A stretch of DNA of 5,003 nt from Gallionella sp. (GTDB taxonomy: Bacteria > Pseudomonadota > Gammaproteobacteria > Burkholderiales > Gallionellaceae), in assembly GCA_017880945.1 (NCBI GenBank), contig JADGRM010000163.1, positions 1 to 5,003 on the forward strand, read 5' to 3'. The notes beneath the pieces are model-generated. The model was not told where the DNA came from. It searched no databases and saw nothing but the letters and a program-made list of their open reading frames with translations. Below, piece after piece: positions 1 to 5,003 of the stretch (its first letter is position 1; each line of letters opens with the position of its first letter). Made by a program: the position numbers and the translations under genes.

Positions 1-67
1 CGGTGATGACGATCACCATGATCATCTCGGCCAGCGTAAAACCCGATTGTGTTTGTCGACTCATCAT
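1..67 (-). CDS. mshO: MshO-like prepilin, first 22 codons only, runs off the left edge
   Basis: The minus strand from 67 reads MMSRQTQSG|FTLAEMIMVIVIT: a 9-residue leader, the prepilin peptidase site after glycine, Glu at mature +5, and the start of the hydrophobic helix. Its ATG overlaps the TGA of the preceding mshD-like gene (ATGATGA), so translation is probably coupled; there is no clear ribosome binding site. A second ATG follows immediately and could be used. Identity as a prepilin is certain from the motif. MshO is inferred only from its place after mshC and mshD, the order known from MSHA loci. Confidence 0.75.
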   Translation of the reverse strand, partial: MMSRQTQSGFTLAEMIMVIVIT

Positions 68-669
68 GGATTGGGTGAATACCGGGTGCGTATGCCGTCC
101 AACACTACCGGTACACCATCCGGCCCAGTGACCGTGACGGTAATTTGCAATGCGGCATCATTACCTGCCCCCGCCAGAAAAGGCGCGCCGCCGATACGGG
201 TCATACTCACGCTGGCCGAGTAGTTGCTCAGTCCAACATTGTTGTTGTTAATATCCCTGATGCCGCCAGTACCCGTGCTATCGCAGCCATTGATAGTTCT
301 GGTGTTCATCTGACAAACGCTATAATCCGCCACGTTGTTGTAAGGAGTGCCCGCAGAATAACGGGTCGCCCCGGCGGGTACAGGCCCGGTAATCACGTCC
401 TGCGACAAACCGGCCGAGCAACTCGCCGCGCTGACCGCGCTTGCCGCATTCACATCATTCGGATCGCACCAGGTGAACGGCATCAACTCGATTTCTTCGA
501 GCAGCGATTCGGCGACCGCCAGCGCCTGTTTGTGGATCAGCGGATCGGCGCTGCTCTTGGTCGTGACGTTCATCACCAGCAGAATGCCCGCCAGCGCCAC
601 GCTGACGATCACGATGAACATGATCAGCTCGATCAGACTGATGCCGTGTTGGTTATGGCGAATGCACAT
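64..669 (-). CDS. mshD: MshD-like minor prepilin
   Basis: Prepilin of 201 residues with a 9-residue leader, cut at RHNQHG|ISLIELIMF. Mature residue 1 is Ile rather than the usual Phe, a substitution seen in some minor pilins; Glu5 is kept. The hydrophobic helix (IMFIVIVSVALAGILLVMNV) is followed by QALAVAESLLEEIELMPF, a pattern typical of MshD/PilV-like minor pilins. The mature protein has four cysteines (TWCDP, ASCSA, SVCQM, NGCDS), allowing two disulfides. The C-terminus TVTVTGPDGVPVVLDGIRTRYSPNP is beta-rich. The start lies inside the end of the mshC-like gene (17-bp overlap), with a moderate AAGAGA upstream, and its TGA overlaps the next ATG (ATGA). Probably a tip or priming subunit. MshD is inferred from order and sequence style. 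Confidence 0.87.
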   Translation of the reverse strand: MCIRHNQHGISLIELIMFIVIVSVALAGILLVMNVTTKSSADPLIHKQALAVAESLLEEIELMPFTWCDPNDVNAASAVSAASCSAGLSQDVITGPVPAGATRYSAGTPYNNVADYSVCQMNTRTINGCDSTGTGGIRDINNNNVGLSNYSASVSMTRIGGAPFLAGAGNDAALQITVTVTGPDGVPVVLDGIRTRYSPNP

Positions 670-1234
670 AGCCGGTCTCTTGCTCTACGTAAATACTGTT
701 CGTTGCGCCGCTTATGGTAATTTTCTTTTGAGCGCTGGGAGTAGTAACCAATACATCCCAAGGCTTGCCCAATGCGTCAAAAATAAAGGTCGCAGGAGCA
801 GCGGGATAAAGCGTAAGCGTAATCGCTGCTGATGGCGCGCTGATGAAATTTCCACCTGCCGGTAAAGCCAGATTAGGACCACAGGGAATCGCTGCACCGC
901 TGGCATTAGCGATGGTCAGGGTAATTGTGCTGGTAGTCATCGCCACGCAAACATTACTGCGCTGCGCAATAGCCTCCTTTTGCGCGTAGCGCAACGAGGC
1001 TTGCACTTGATCGGCAAAGCCGCGTGATTTGAATACATTAGCGTCAAAAAAACGCGGGGCGACAACAACCGCCAAGATGCCGACGATGACCATCACCATG
1101 ATCAATTCGATCAGCGTGAAGCCGCGTTGATTGTCATCCACGCGCGAACCGAATAGCCACACCTCGGCCTGCGCACCGAAAAAATGTTCGGTCTCCTGCT
1201 TGATTGCTTCGACTTGTACGGAACTCAAACGCAT
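653..1234 (-). CDS. mshC: MshC-like minor prepilin with a nucleotidyltransferase-like 38-residue leader
   Basis: Minor pilin precursor of 193 residues. The prepilin signal is RG|FTLIELIMVMVIVGILAV (cut at G38/F39, Glu at mature +5). A FimT/GspH/MshC-like segment follows (ADQVQASLRYAQKEAIAQR) and a beta-rich C-terminal domain with two cysteines (NVCVAM, IPCGPN). Residues 1-34 do not look like a pilin leader: they read like the N-terminus of a MNT-type nucleotidyltransferase, ending in EVWLFGSRVDD. The ATG at 1234 has GAAGGG ten bases upstream. A GTG at 1141 would instead give a normal 7-residue leader (MDDNQRG), but I see no good ribosome binding site for it. The gene overlaps the next by 17 bp. 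The mature pilin looks intact. MshC is assigned from gene order and the FimT-like segment. Confidence 0.85.
   Translation of the reverse strand: MRLSSVQVEAIKQETEHFFGAQAEVWLFGSRVDDNQRGFTLIELIMVMVIVGILAVVVAPRFFDANVFKSRGFADQVQASLRYAQKEAIAQRSNVCVAMTTSTITLTIANASGAAIPCGPNLALPAGGNFISAPSAAITLTLYPAAPATFIFDALGKPWDVLVTTPSAQKKITISGATNSIYVEQETGYVHSP
1121..1234 (-). pseudogene. 5' remnant of a nucleotidyltransferase-like gene, fused in frame to the pilin
   Basis: The first 38 codons of the mshC-like frame encode MRLSSVQVEAIKQ..., F-F-G-A-Q-A-E-V, then WLFGSRVDDNQRG. Small MntA-type nucleotidyltransferases commonly begin with this layout and continue RGGDIDL, where the two Asp residues are catalytic. Here the helix, the strand and the GS of the active-site loop (G29-S30) are present. 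The sequence then switches at RG to the prepilin FTLIEL, so the catalytic Asp pair is missing and no enzyme activity is expected. Resemblance is judged from memory of the family, not from a search. Confidence 0.6.
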
Positions 1235-1275
1235 GTCCTATATGCCCTTCAGGAACGGAATTTGGATAGGTTTGC

Positions 1276-1305
1276 AGTGTAACAAAAACCGCAAACAGCC
1301 GGCAA
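1276..1305 (-). promoter_or_regulatory. Possible sigma-70 promoter ahead of the mshC-like gene
   Basis: On the minus strand, TTGCCG (1300-1305) and TACACT (1276-1281) are separated by 18 bp. TACACT is preceded by TGT, giving an extended -10 (TGTTACACT). Each hexamer matches consensus at four of six positions. It lies between the mshA terminator and the mshC ATG, so a transcript from about 1268 would have a short leader. It could be original to this operon or have arrived with the foreign-looking N-terminus of the next gene. The call is by eye and is weak. Confidence 0.35.
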
Positions 1306-1310
1306 AGAAC

Positions 1311-1332
1311 AAGGGAGGCCGAAGCCTCCCTT
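1311..1332 (-). terminator. Hairpin terminator or attenuator after mshA, UUCG tetraloop
   Basis: A perfect 9-bp stem (AAGGGAGGC paired with GCCTCCCTT) closes on a four-base loop, UUCG in the minus-strand transcript. It is followed by a T-rich run (GTTCTTTG). It starts 30 bp after the mshA stop. The tail is not an uninterrupted U-tract, so termination is probably partial. That would suit a locus where the major pilin must outnumber the minor pilins encoded downstream. Confidence 0.75.
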
Positions 1333-1361
1333 ATTCATTCCCAACCTACGCGGACTTACCC

Positions 1362-1805
1362 TTAATTCGTGCAGGGAACGTATGCGCTTGATGTATTACC
1401 TTTAAAGCTCGTTACGGTACATATGACCGTCACCCCCGCCGCACATATATTGGTCGCACCACCCGCAATTTTATATTGGTTTTGGGAAACTGGCGCAGCT
1501 GTCACCAAATTTACACTACCTACCAAAAGTGACGCAGCGTTTGCAAAGACACTGTTGGCCGCACCGGCACAAGCATCGGTAGCGTCACTGATGGCAACGC
1601 CCTTTACGCCGGCCGTGGCTTTATACGCACCGTAGTTCGTTGCGCCTGCTGAACTTATTGCACCCGTAACGCCTGCAACAGCCGAAATATCTGCATCGTT
1701 AGACAGATCAATAAATTTCGGCAATGCCGTCGCCGCCAGAATGCCCAGAATCACGATCACCATGATCAGTTCAATCAAGGTAAAACCAGATTGTTGTTGT
1801 TTCAT
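1362..1805 (-). CDS. mshA: Major MSHA-type pilin precursor MshA
   Basis: Prepilin of 147 residues with a 7-residue leader cut at MKQQQSG|FTLIEL. Glu is at mature position 5, and the helix IMVIVILGILAATALPKFID is the classic MSHA/type IV pilin N-terminus. LPKFIDLSNDADISAVAGVTGAISSA is very close to MshA-family pilins, and the mature 140-residue, Ala/Gly/Thr-rich body is the usual size. Four cysteines occur in the C-terminal half or tail (DACAG, NICAAG, VICTV, VPCTN), enough for two disulfides including the usual C-terminal loop. It is called the major subunit because of the strong AGGAG ribosome binding site, the family match and the hairpin terminator 30 bp after its stop. It is secreted through the pilus machinery encoded by its neighbours and polymerised into the surface fibre. 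Confidence 0.92.
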   Translation of the reverse strand: MKQQQSGFTLIELIMVIVILGILAATALPKFIDLSNDADISAVAGVTGAISSAGATNYGAYKATAGVKGVAISDATDACAGAANSVFANAASLLVGSVNLVTAAPVSQNQYKIAGGATNICAAGVTVICTVTSFKGNTSSAYVPCTN

Positions 1806-1813
1806 TATTTATT

Positions 1814-1818
1814 CTCCT
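1814..1818 (-). promoter_or_regulatory. Strong Shine-Dalgarno of the major pilin gene
   Basis: The minus strand reads AGGAG, eight bases before the mshA ATG, within an AT-rich stretch (AATAAATA). This is the best ribosome binding site in the window and fits high expression of the major subunit. A 5-bp hairpin (AAGGC-TGCG-GCCTT, 1826-1839) lies just upstream. The rest of the 152-bp gap between the membrane protein gene and mshA shows no convincing promoter by eye. Confidence 0.85.
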
Positions 1819-1957
1819 AAGTTTTAAGGCCGCAGCCTTGGTTATTGAAGCACTTTCGCTTTGCCCGTTAAGCCCTGCCGCAGCAAGAATGCCCGAGCAA
1901 GACCAACAATAAGCGAAGTCTGATATGCGCGCAACCTCCAACCGACCAGCGGTAGCG

Positions 1958-2569
1958 CTATGCCAACGAACGGAACATGGCAAAAAACAGATAAATGCTG
2001 CCCAGCAACAGCAGCCAGCCTGCCCTTTGCGCATGGCGAGCAATAAAAATATCCACTTGACCATGCGGCACATCCAGCACTTTCGTGGCACGGCGCGAGG
2101 ACACCCATTGGTTCGCTTTTTCCTCGATGCCGCGCAGCAGACTGGGACGCAACCATAAAAACAGCCCCGCTATCAGCGCGACGGCAGCCCCGACCAGCGA
2201 ACCCAGCACCAATGCATCGAGCAGACCATCCAGCAGCTTTACTGGCAGCCTCCCGCTCAAGTTTTGCAGCATGGTCGCCTTGTCAAACAGGATGCCGAAG
2301 TAGATGAAGATATAGGCCGCCCCCAGCACGATGACTATCCCTACCGCGCGATGATGCCGATAAAACCAGCGCTCGATGCTGACGCTGCGATCCAGCCAGC
2401 GGCTGATATGCCGCGTGGAAAACCAACGATTCGCCACGCGATTGATCCGCTCCAGGTATTGCGGTTTAAAGATAAGCAGCAGCCCAAGCAACACGCCGAG
2501 CAAGGCGCCGATGAGCAGGAATATCGCCAAGTCGCGCCATAATAAAACGTAAACCGGATTAGTAAGCAT
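1958..2569 (-). CDS. Unrecognised four-helix membrane protein with internal duplication, in MSHA locus
   Basis: I do not recognise this 203-residue protein. It has four likely membrane helices at about residues 13-33, 75-95, 118-140 and 183-200, arranged as two helix-loop-helix units. The halves are homologous at an offset of about 106 residues: KPxxLxxIxxxANRWFSTR (35-53) matches RPxxLxxIxxKANQWVSSR (141-159), with L59-D60 aligning to L165-D166, and after a one-residue shift G83, Y86 and F88 align to G190, Y193 and F195. The loops between paired helices are rich in Arg, Lys and His and are probably cytoplasmic. The ATG at 2569 has a weak GGA five bases upstream. A nine-codon frame (2559-2585, MKMESHAY) overlaps this start out of frame and might modulate it. 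Its position between a minor prepilin and the major pilin suggests a pilus accessory role, which is inference only. Confidence 0.85.
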   Translation of the reverse strand: MLTNPVYVLLWRDLAIFLLIGALLGVLLGLLLIFKPQYLERINRVANRWFSTRHISRWLDRSVSIERWFYRHHRAVGIVIVLGAAYIFIYFGILFDKATMLQNLSGRLPVKLLDGLLDALVLGSLVGAAVALIAGLFLWLRPSLLRGIEEKANQWVSSRRATKVLDVPHGQVDIFIARHAQRAGWLLLLGSIYLFFAMFRSLA

Positions 2570-2604
2570 GTGATTCCATTTTCATATCAAAAGTAAAACA
2601 ACCC

Positions 2605-2679
2605 GTAGGCCGGGCTAAGCCCGACAACCCTTCGACAAGCTCAGGACAGGCTTGATCCGGTGGGCAAAGCCCGCCCTAC
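2605..2679. repeat. Intergenic 75-bp inverted-repeat element (REP/MITE-like)
   Basis: The ends are 12-bp inverted repeats with one mismatch: GTAGGCCGGGCT at 2605-2616 and AGCCCGCCCTAC at 2668-2679. Each end also forms its own small hairpin: CGGGCT-A-AGCCCG at 2611-2623, and GGTGGGC-AAA-GCCCGCC at 2659-2675 with one wobble pair. The middle holds CCCTTCGACAAGCTCAGGAC (2628-2647), which with the following bases gives a short CAAGC/GCTTG stem and is a motif I recognise from dispersed repeats in many bacterial genomes. It begins 11 bp after the upstream prepilin's stop codon and ends 35 bp before the next start. No open frame or U-tract goes with it, so it is more likely a small mobile or repetitive palindrome than an intrinsic terminator. 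Confidence 0.7.
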
Positions 2680-2690
2680 AAAACTGTACG

Positions 2691-3308
2691 TTAAAACCAA
2701 GAATACGGATCGACCGGTTTGAACACGATGCCGGTCAGTTCGGGTGGAGCGTTCTTCAACGAGGGCAGCCGCGAAACCTCGTAATTAATCGTAACGTGAA
2801 AACGTATCCATTTCTTGCCGTCCTTGCCCGGCCTGAAGTAATTGTCATTGCGCACCAAATAAACCAGGTCGCGCGACTTGAGATCGAACACCCAGTTGCC
2901 GGACTCCACCGACAGAGTCGTGGGGTCGTAGAATTCTCCGGCATAATTGCGCGGCCTTTTTTGCAGCCAGTTCATCGGATTGTCCTGGGCCAATGCAGCA
3001 ACATCGGACGACTTCCCGCGCGTCAGAATCTGCCCGTATTGCATGGTCAGCGCGCTTTGTATCGTTCCCGCCACTTCCTCCATCGCCGTTTTCTCAGCTT
3101 GCTCCACGTAGAACAACGCACGATTGAGGAACAGCCCCATCAGCACCACGATGACGGTGATGACCACGATCAGTTCGATGAGGGTGAAACCTTTTGAGGA
3201 CTGTGGACTGCGGACTAAGGACTGGGGACTGAGTAAAGGCAAAGGCAGGATCAGAGGTTTTCCTCGTTCCTTAGTCCTCAGTCCTCGAACCTCAGTCCTC
3301 TGAATCAT
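2691..3308 (-). CDS. MSHA-locus prepilin with a 40-residue leader
   Basis: Type IV prepilin of 205 residues, predicted to be cut by prepilin peptidase at SSKG|FTLIEL (G40/F41, Glu at mature position 5). A hydrophobic helix follows (LIVVITVIVVLMGLFL), then a globular domain with no cysteine. It sits where mshF or mshB lies in other MSHA loci, but I cannot match it firmly to either, so no symbol is given. The start at 3308 was chosen because ATG overlaps the mshG stop (ATGA). The leader is far longer than the 7-9 residues of neighbouring prepilins and is mostly encoded by heptanucleotide repeats (3196-3300); the peptide itself repeats in sevens (SPQSLVR/SPQSSKG). A TTG at 3242 would shorten the leader to 18 residues. 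The mature body (NPMNWL, YAGEFY, DLVYLVRN) looks intact, so the gene is probably functional. Role inferred: minor pilin or initiation component. Confidence 0.88.
   Translation of the reverse strand: MIQRTEVRGLRTKERGKPLILPLPLLSPQSLVRSPQSSKGFTLIELIVVITVIVVLMGLFLNRALFYVEQAEKTAMEEVAGTIQSALTMQYGQILTRGKSSDVAALAQDNPMNWLQKRPRNYAGEFYDPTTLSVESGNWVFDLKSRDLVYLVRNDNYFRPGKDGKKWIRFHVTINYEVSRLPSLKNAPPELTGIVFKPVDPYSWF
3196..3300. repeat. Inverted pair of heptanucleotide tandem-repeat arrays inside a prepilin leader
   Basis: On the plus strand, 3196-3230 is five consecutive 7-mers of the form NNGGACT (GAGGACT, GTGGACT, GCGGACT, AAGGACT, GGGGACT). After a spacer, 3259-3300 is six 7-mers related to AGTCCTC (TTTCCTC, GTTCCTT, AGTCCTC, AGTCCTC, GAACCTC, AGTCCTC). 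The second array is the reverse complement of the first, so the transcript could fold into a long imperfect hairpin just after the start codon. The span is 105 bp, a multiple of three, and stays open in the pilin frame. The unit resembles the short heptanucleotide repeats described from some bacterial genomes, notably cyanobacterial CCCCAGT-type repeats, but common origin is not shown here. Confidence 0.85.
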
Positions 3309-4543
3309 CTATGCATTGCTGCTTTGCCCAAGTCCCACATCGGCAGGAATACGCCGAGTGCCAATATCAGCACCATGATGCCGAGAGCCACGATCAGGAC
3401 CGGTTCGATTTTTGAGCTGAGGGTTACGACTTCGTATTTGACTTCGCGCTCGTACATGTCGGCGATCTCGAACATCAGTCCGTCCAAGTCGCCGCTTTCT
3501 TCGCCGACGGCGATCATTTGCAACACCACCGGATTGAATACGCCGGTGGCGGTGGCGGTGCGCAGGATGCTTTCGCCGCGCTCGACGCCATCGCGCATCT
3601 GCTCGATGCGGCTGCGCATGAATTCATTGTCCACCACCATGCCGACCACGTTCAGCCCCTGCAGGATCGGCATCCCGCTCTTGAAGGCAAGCGCCATGCT
3701 GCGCGCGAATCGCGCCAGCGTGGCTTTGAGGATGATCTCTCCGGCTATCGGCAATTTGAATTTGTACCTGTCCCAGTTGTAGCGGCCTTCCGGTGTGCTG
3801 ATGTAATAGCGAAAGCCCAGTACTGCACCGGCCAGCATCGCGAGCAGCAGCAGCCAATAATCCACCATGAAGCCGGAGAAGCCGATCAGCATCCGGGTGA
3901 TGACCGGGAGGTCGGCGTGGAAACCTGCATACACCTTGGCAAAGGCGGGAATCACGAACAGGTTGATGATGATCATCGCGATCACCATCGCCAGTACCAC
4001 GAAGCTGGGGTAGCGCATCGCTGCCTGGATGCGCTCGCGCATATCGCGCTCGAATTCCAGATGTTCAAACAGGCGAATGAAAGTCGTATCCAGCATGCCG
4101 GTCATCTCGCCCACCTTTACCATGCTGACATAGAACGGCGAAAAAACCTTGGGGTGGCGGAGCATCGCGGCGCTGAGTTCGCGGCCGCTATCCAGGCTTT
4201 CACGCAAGTCCTGAAGCAGCGCCGAGAAGGCCGGGTTCGGCGTGGACTCCTGTAAACCGGCCAGTGCGCGCATGATGGGGACACCGGCCTTAAGCAAGGT
4301 GTACATCTGGCGGCTGAACAGCATCAGATCCATCGGGGTGATCGGCTTCTCAGTGAGCTGGCGTTTGATCCAGCCCGGCTTGCCGGATGTGCCGCCCAGT
4401 ACACCGCGAAACTGGATGATTTCGGTGGGCGTAATACCGGTATTCATCAGCTGGTCGGCAATGGCGCCGCTGTCATCGCCGTCCAGCGTACCTTCCACCG
4501 GATCACCGCGGCCGTTGCGGCCCTTATAGGCAAACACACCCAT
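3305..4543 (-). CDS. mshG: MSHA pilus inner-membrane platform protein MshG (GspF/PilC family)
   Basis: Polytopic inner-membrane protein that links the assembly ATPase to the growing pilus. At 412 residues it has the usual family length. Two homologous GspF domains are visible, at about residues 72-195 and 275-397. Each starts with a related motif: FSRQMYTLLKAGVPIMRAL (76-94) and FARSMALAFKSGMPILQGL (279-297). Each also holds a VGE signature (144-146 and 346-348). Likely membrane segments are about 180-200, 225-245 and 380-400. The N-terminal part (FAYKGRNGRG) is the small cytoplasmic domain of this family. The ATG lies 2 bp after the mshE stop, preceded by a weak purine-rich GAAGAG within the end of mshE. 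The TGA stop overlaps the next ATG as ATGA, suggesting translational coupling. MshG rather than GspF or PilC is inferred from the locus. Confidence 0.94.
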   Translation of the reverse strand: MGVFAYKGRNGRGDPVEGTLDGDDSGAIADQLMNTGITPTEIIQFRGVLGGTSGKPGWIKRQLTEKPITPMDLMLFSRQMYTLLKAGVPIMRALAGLQESTPNPAFSALLQDLRESLDSGRELSAAMLRHPKVFSPFYVSMVKVGEMTGMLDTTFIRLFEHLEFERDMRERIQAAMRYPSFVVLAMVIAMIIINLFVIPAFAKVYAGFHADLPVITRMLIGFSGFMVDYWLLLLAMLAGAVLGFRYYISTPEGRYNWDRYKFKLPIAGEIILKATLARFARSMALAFKSGMPILQGLNVVGMVVDNEFMRSRIEQMRDGVERGESILRTATATGVFNPVVLQMIAVGEESGDLDGLMFEIADMYEREVKYEVVTLSSKIEPVLIVALGIMVLILALGVFLPMWDLGKAAMHR

Positions 4544-4545
4544 CG

Positions 4546-5003
4546 TTACTCTTCTATCCGATTACTGATGCCCATCACCTCAAACGCCGTGGTATGCCCC
4601 TGCTTCATCTCTTCCAAGGCCTGATCCAACATCGTCTTACCTTTCACGTGGTCGCGCGCCACTTGCATGAAATGGCTGACATTGTCATGCGCCGTCGCCT
4701 CGACCATTTCGCGGCTCATTTCCAGCATTTCATAAACACCCATGCGTCCGCGATAACCGGTGCCGTTGCAATGCGAGCAACCGCGTCCATGCTTCAAGCC
4801 ATTCCATTGTTCACGCGACAAGCCTTCCATCTCCATCCATATTATTTCCTGGGGTGTGGGGCTATGCGGCTCACTGCAGCTTTCACACACGCGACGCAGC
4901 AGGCGTTGCGCGATCACCACCTGCACCGTGGTGGCTACCATGAAACGTGGCACACCCATATCGACAAAGCGGAATAATGTTCCTGCCGCATCGCGGGTAT
5001 GCA
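4546..5003 (-). CDS. mshE: MSHA pilus assembly ATPase MshE (GspE/PilB family), C-terminal part, 5' end outside window
   Basis: Cytoplasmic hexameric ATPase that powers pilus assembly. The visible frame gives 151 residues and opens with HTRDAAGTLFRFVDMGVP, the region after the histidine box of GspE/PilB secretion ATPases (family pattern LHTNDAAG...R..DMGV). AQRLLRRVC follows, then a tetracysteine motif: C39 and C42 (VCESC) paired with C75 and C78 (CSHC), the zinc-binding element typical of this family, and GTGYRGRMGVYEML, also a family hallmark. The Walker A and B motifs lie upstream of the window. The gene ends in TAA at 4546-4548, only 2 bp before the mshG start, so the two are co-transcribed. 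The frame is open to the window edge, so an internal ATG at 4959 is not the real start. The assignment as MshE rather than GspE or PilB rests on the neighbouring pilin genes; the family itself is secure. Confidence 0.93.
   Translation of the reverse strand, partial: HTRDAAGTLFRFVDMGVPRFMVATTVQVVIAQRLLRRVCESCSEPHSPTPQEIIWMEMEGLSREQWNGLKHGRGCSHCNGTGYRGRMGVYEMLEMSREMVEATAHDNVSHFMQVARDHVKGKTMLDQALEEMKQGHTTAFEVMGISNRIEE

Noticed and set aside
145..720. Plus-strand open frame of 191 codons opposite mshD
   Set aside because: It is antisense to a prepilin gene with a perfect signal motif, is rich in Arg and His as expected of a shadow, and has no convincing ribosome binding site or domain.
1826..1839. 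Terminator hairpin just upstream of mshA
   Set aside because: The stem is only 5 bp and is followed by AAAA, not T residues, on the transcribed strand; at most a leader structure.
1870..1905. Sigma-54 style promoter (GGGCAT...CTGC) upstream of mshA
   Set aside because: The GG/GC spacing can be made to fit, but the -12 element lacks TTGC and other positions mismatch; too weak to call.
1896..1935. Sigma-70 style promoter TTGCGC-17-TATTGT upstream of mshA
   Set aside because: The spacing is right, but the -35 matches only three of six bases and there is no supporting extended -10; not distinguishable from chance.
2652..3197. Plus-strand open frame of 181 codons
   Set aside because: It begins inside the intergenic repeat and runs antisense to the prepilin gene; its His/Asp-rich end is simply the reverse strand of the pilin helix codons.
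3196..3300. CRISPR-like array
   Set aside because: The repeats are contiguous 7-mers in two opposing arms with no unique spacers of regular length, so this is a tandem repeat and not a CRISPR.
3518..4255. Long plus-strand open frame of 245 codons opposite mshG
   Set aside because: It lies wholly antisense to a secure gene, is full of His, Asp and Gln in the low-complexity way typical of shadow frames, and shows no recognisable domain.

Overview
The window is a segment of an MSHA-type (mannose-sensitive haemagglutinin-like) type IV pilus operon, read entirely from the minus strand. In transcription order, from high to low coordinates, it holds the 3' end of the assembly ATPase gene (mshE), a complete inner-membrane platform gene (mshG), a prepilin gene with an unusually long leader, an unrecognised four-helix membrane protein gene, the likely major pilin (mshA), two minor prepilins (mshC-like and mshD-like), and the first 22 codons of a further prepilin (mshO-like) that runs off the left edge. 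I see no convincing plus-strand gene, no tRNA or rRNA, no CRISPR array and no transposase. The gene order, moderate GC content and protein sequences suggest a Gram-negative proteobacterium. A freshwater or soil betaproteobacterium is my best guess, but this is inference from style rather than from a marker gene.

Layout: 4546-5003 MshE C-terminus; 3305-4543 MshG; 2691-3308 prepilin (4-bp ATGA overlap with mshG); 2570-2690 non-coding, with a compact GC-rich inverted-repeat element; 1958-2569 membrane protein; 1806-1957 mshA leader region with a strong Shine-Dalgarno; 1362-1805 MshA; 1311-1332 terminator-like hairpin with a UUCG loop; about 1276-1305 a possible promoter; 653-1234 MshC-like; 64-669 MshD-like (17-bp overlap with mshC); 1-67 MshO-like start (ATGA overlap with mshD).

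Working together: MshE would hydrolyse ATP on the cytoplasmic face, MshG would couple it to the membrane, prepilin peptidase (not in the window) would cut each prepilin after its glycine, and MshA would polymerise with the minor pilins priming or capping the fibre. The leaky-terminator-like hairpin just after mshA, with mshA's own strong ribosome binding site, would favour excess major pilin over minor pilins.

The window is basically a known system, but two details are unusual. The mshC-like gene begins with what reads as the N-terminus of an unrelated nucleotidyltransferase, joined exactly at the prepilin cleavage glycine. The prepilin after mshG has a 40-residue leader encoded largely by two inverted arms of 7-bp tandem repeats. 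A third point is the internally duplicated membrane protein beside the major pilin, whose role I cannot name.
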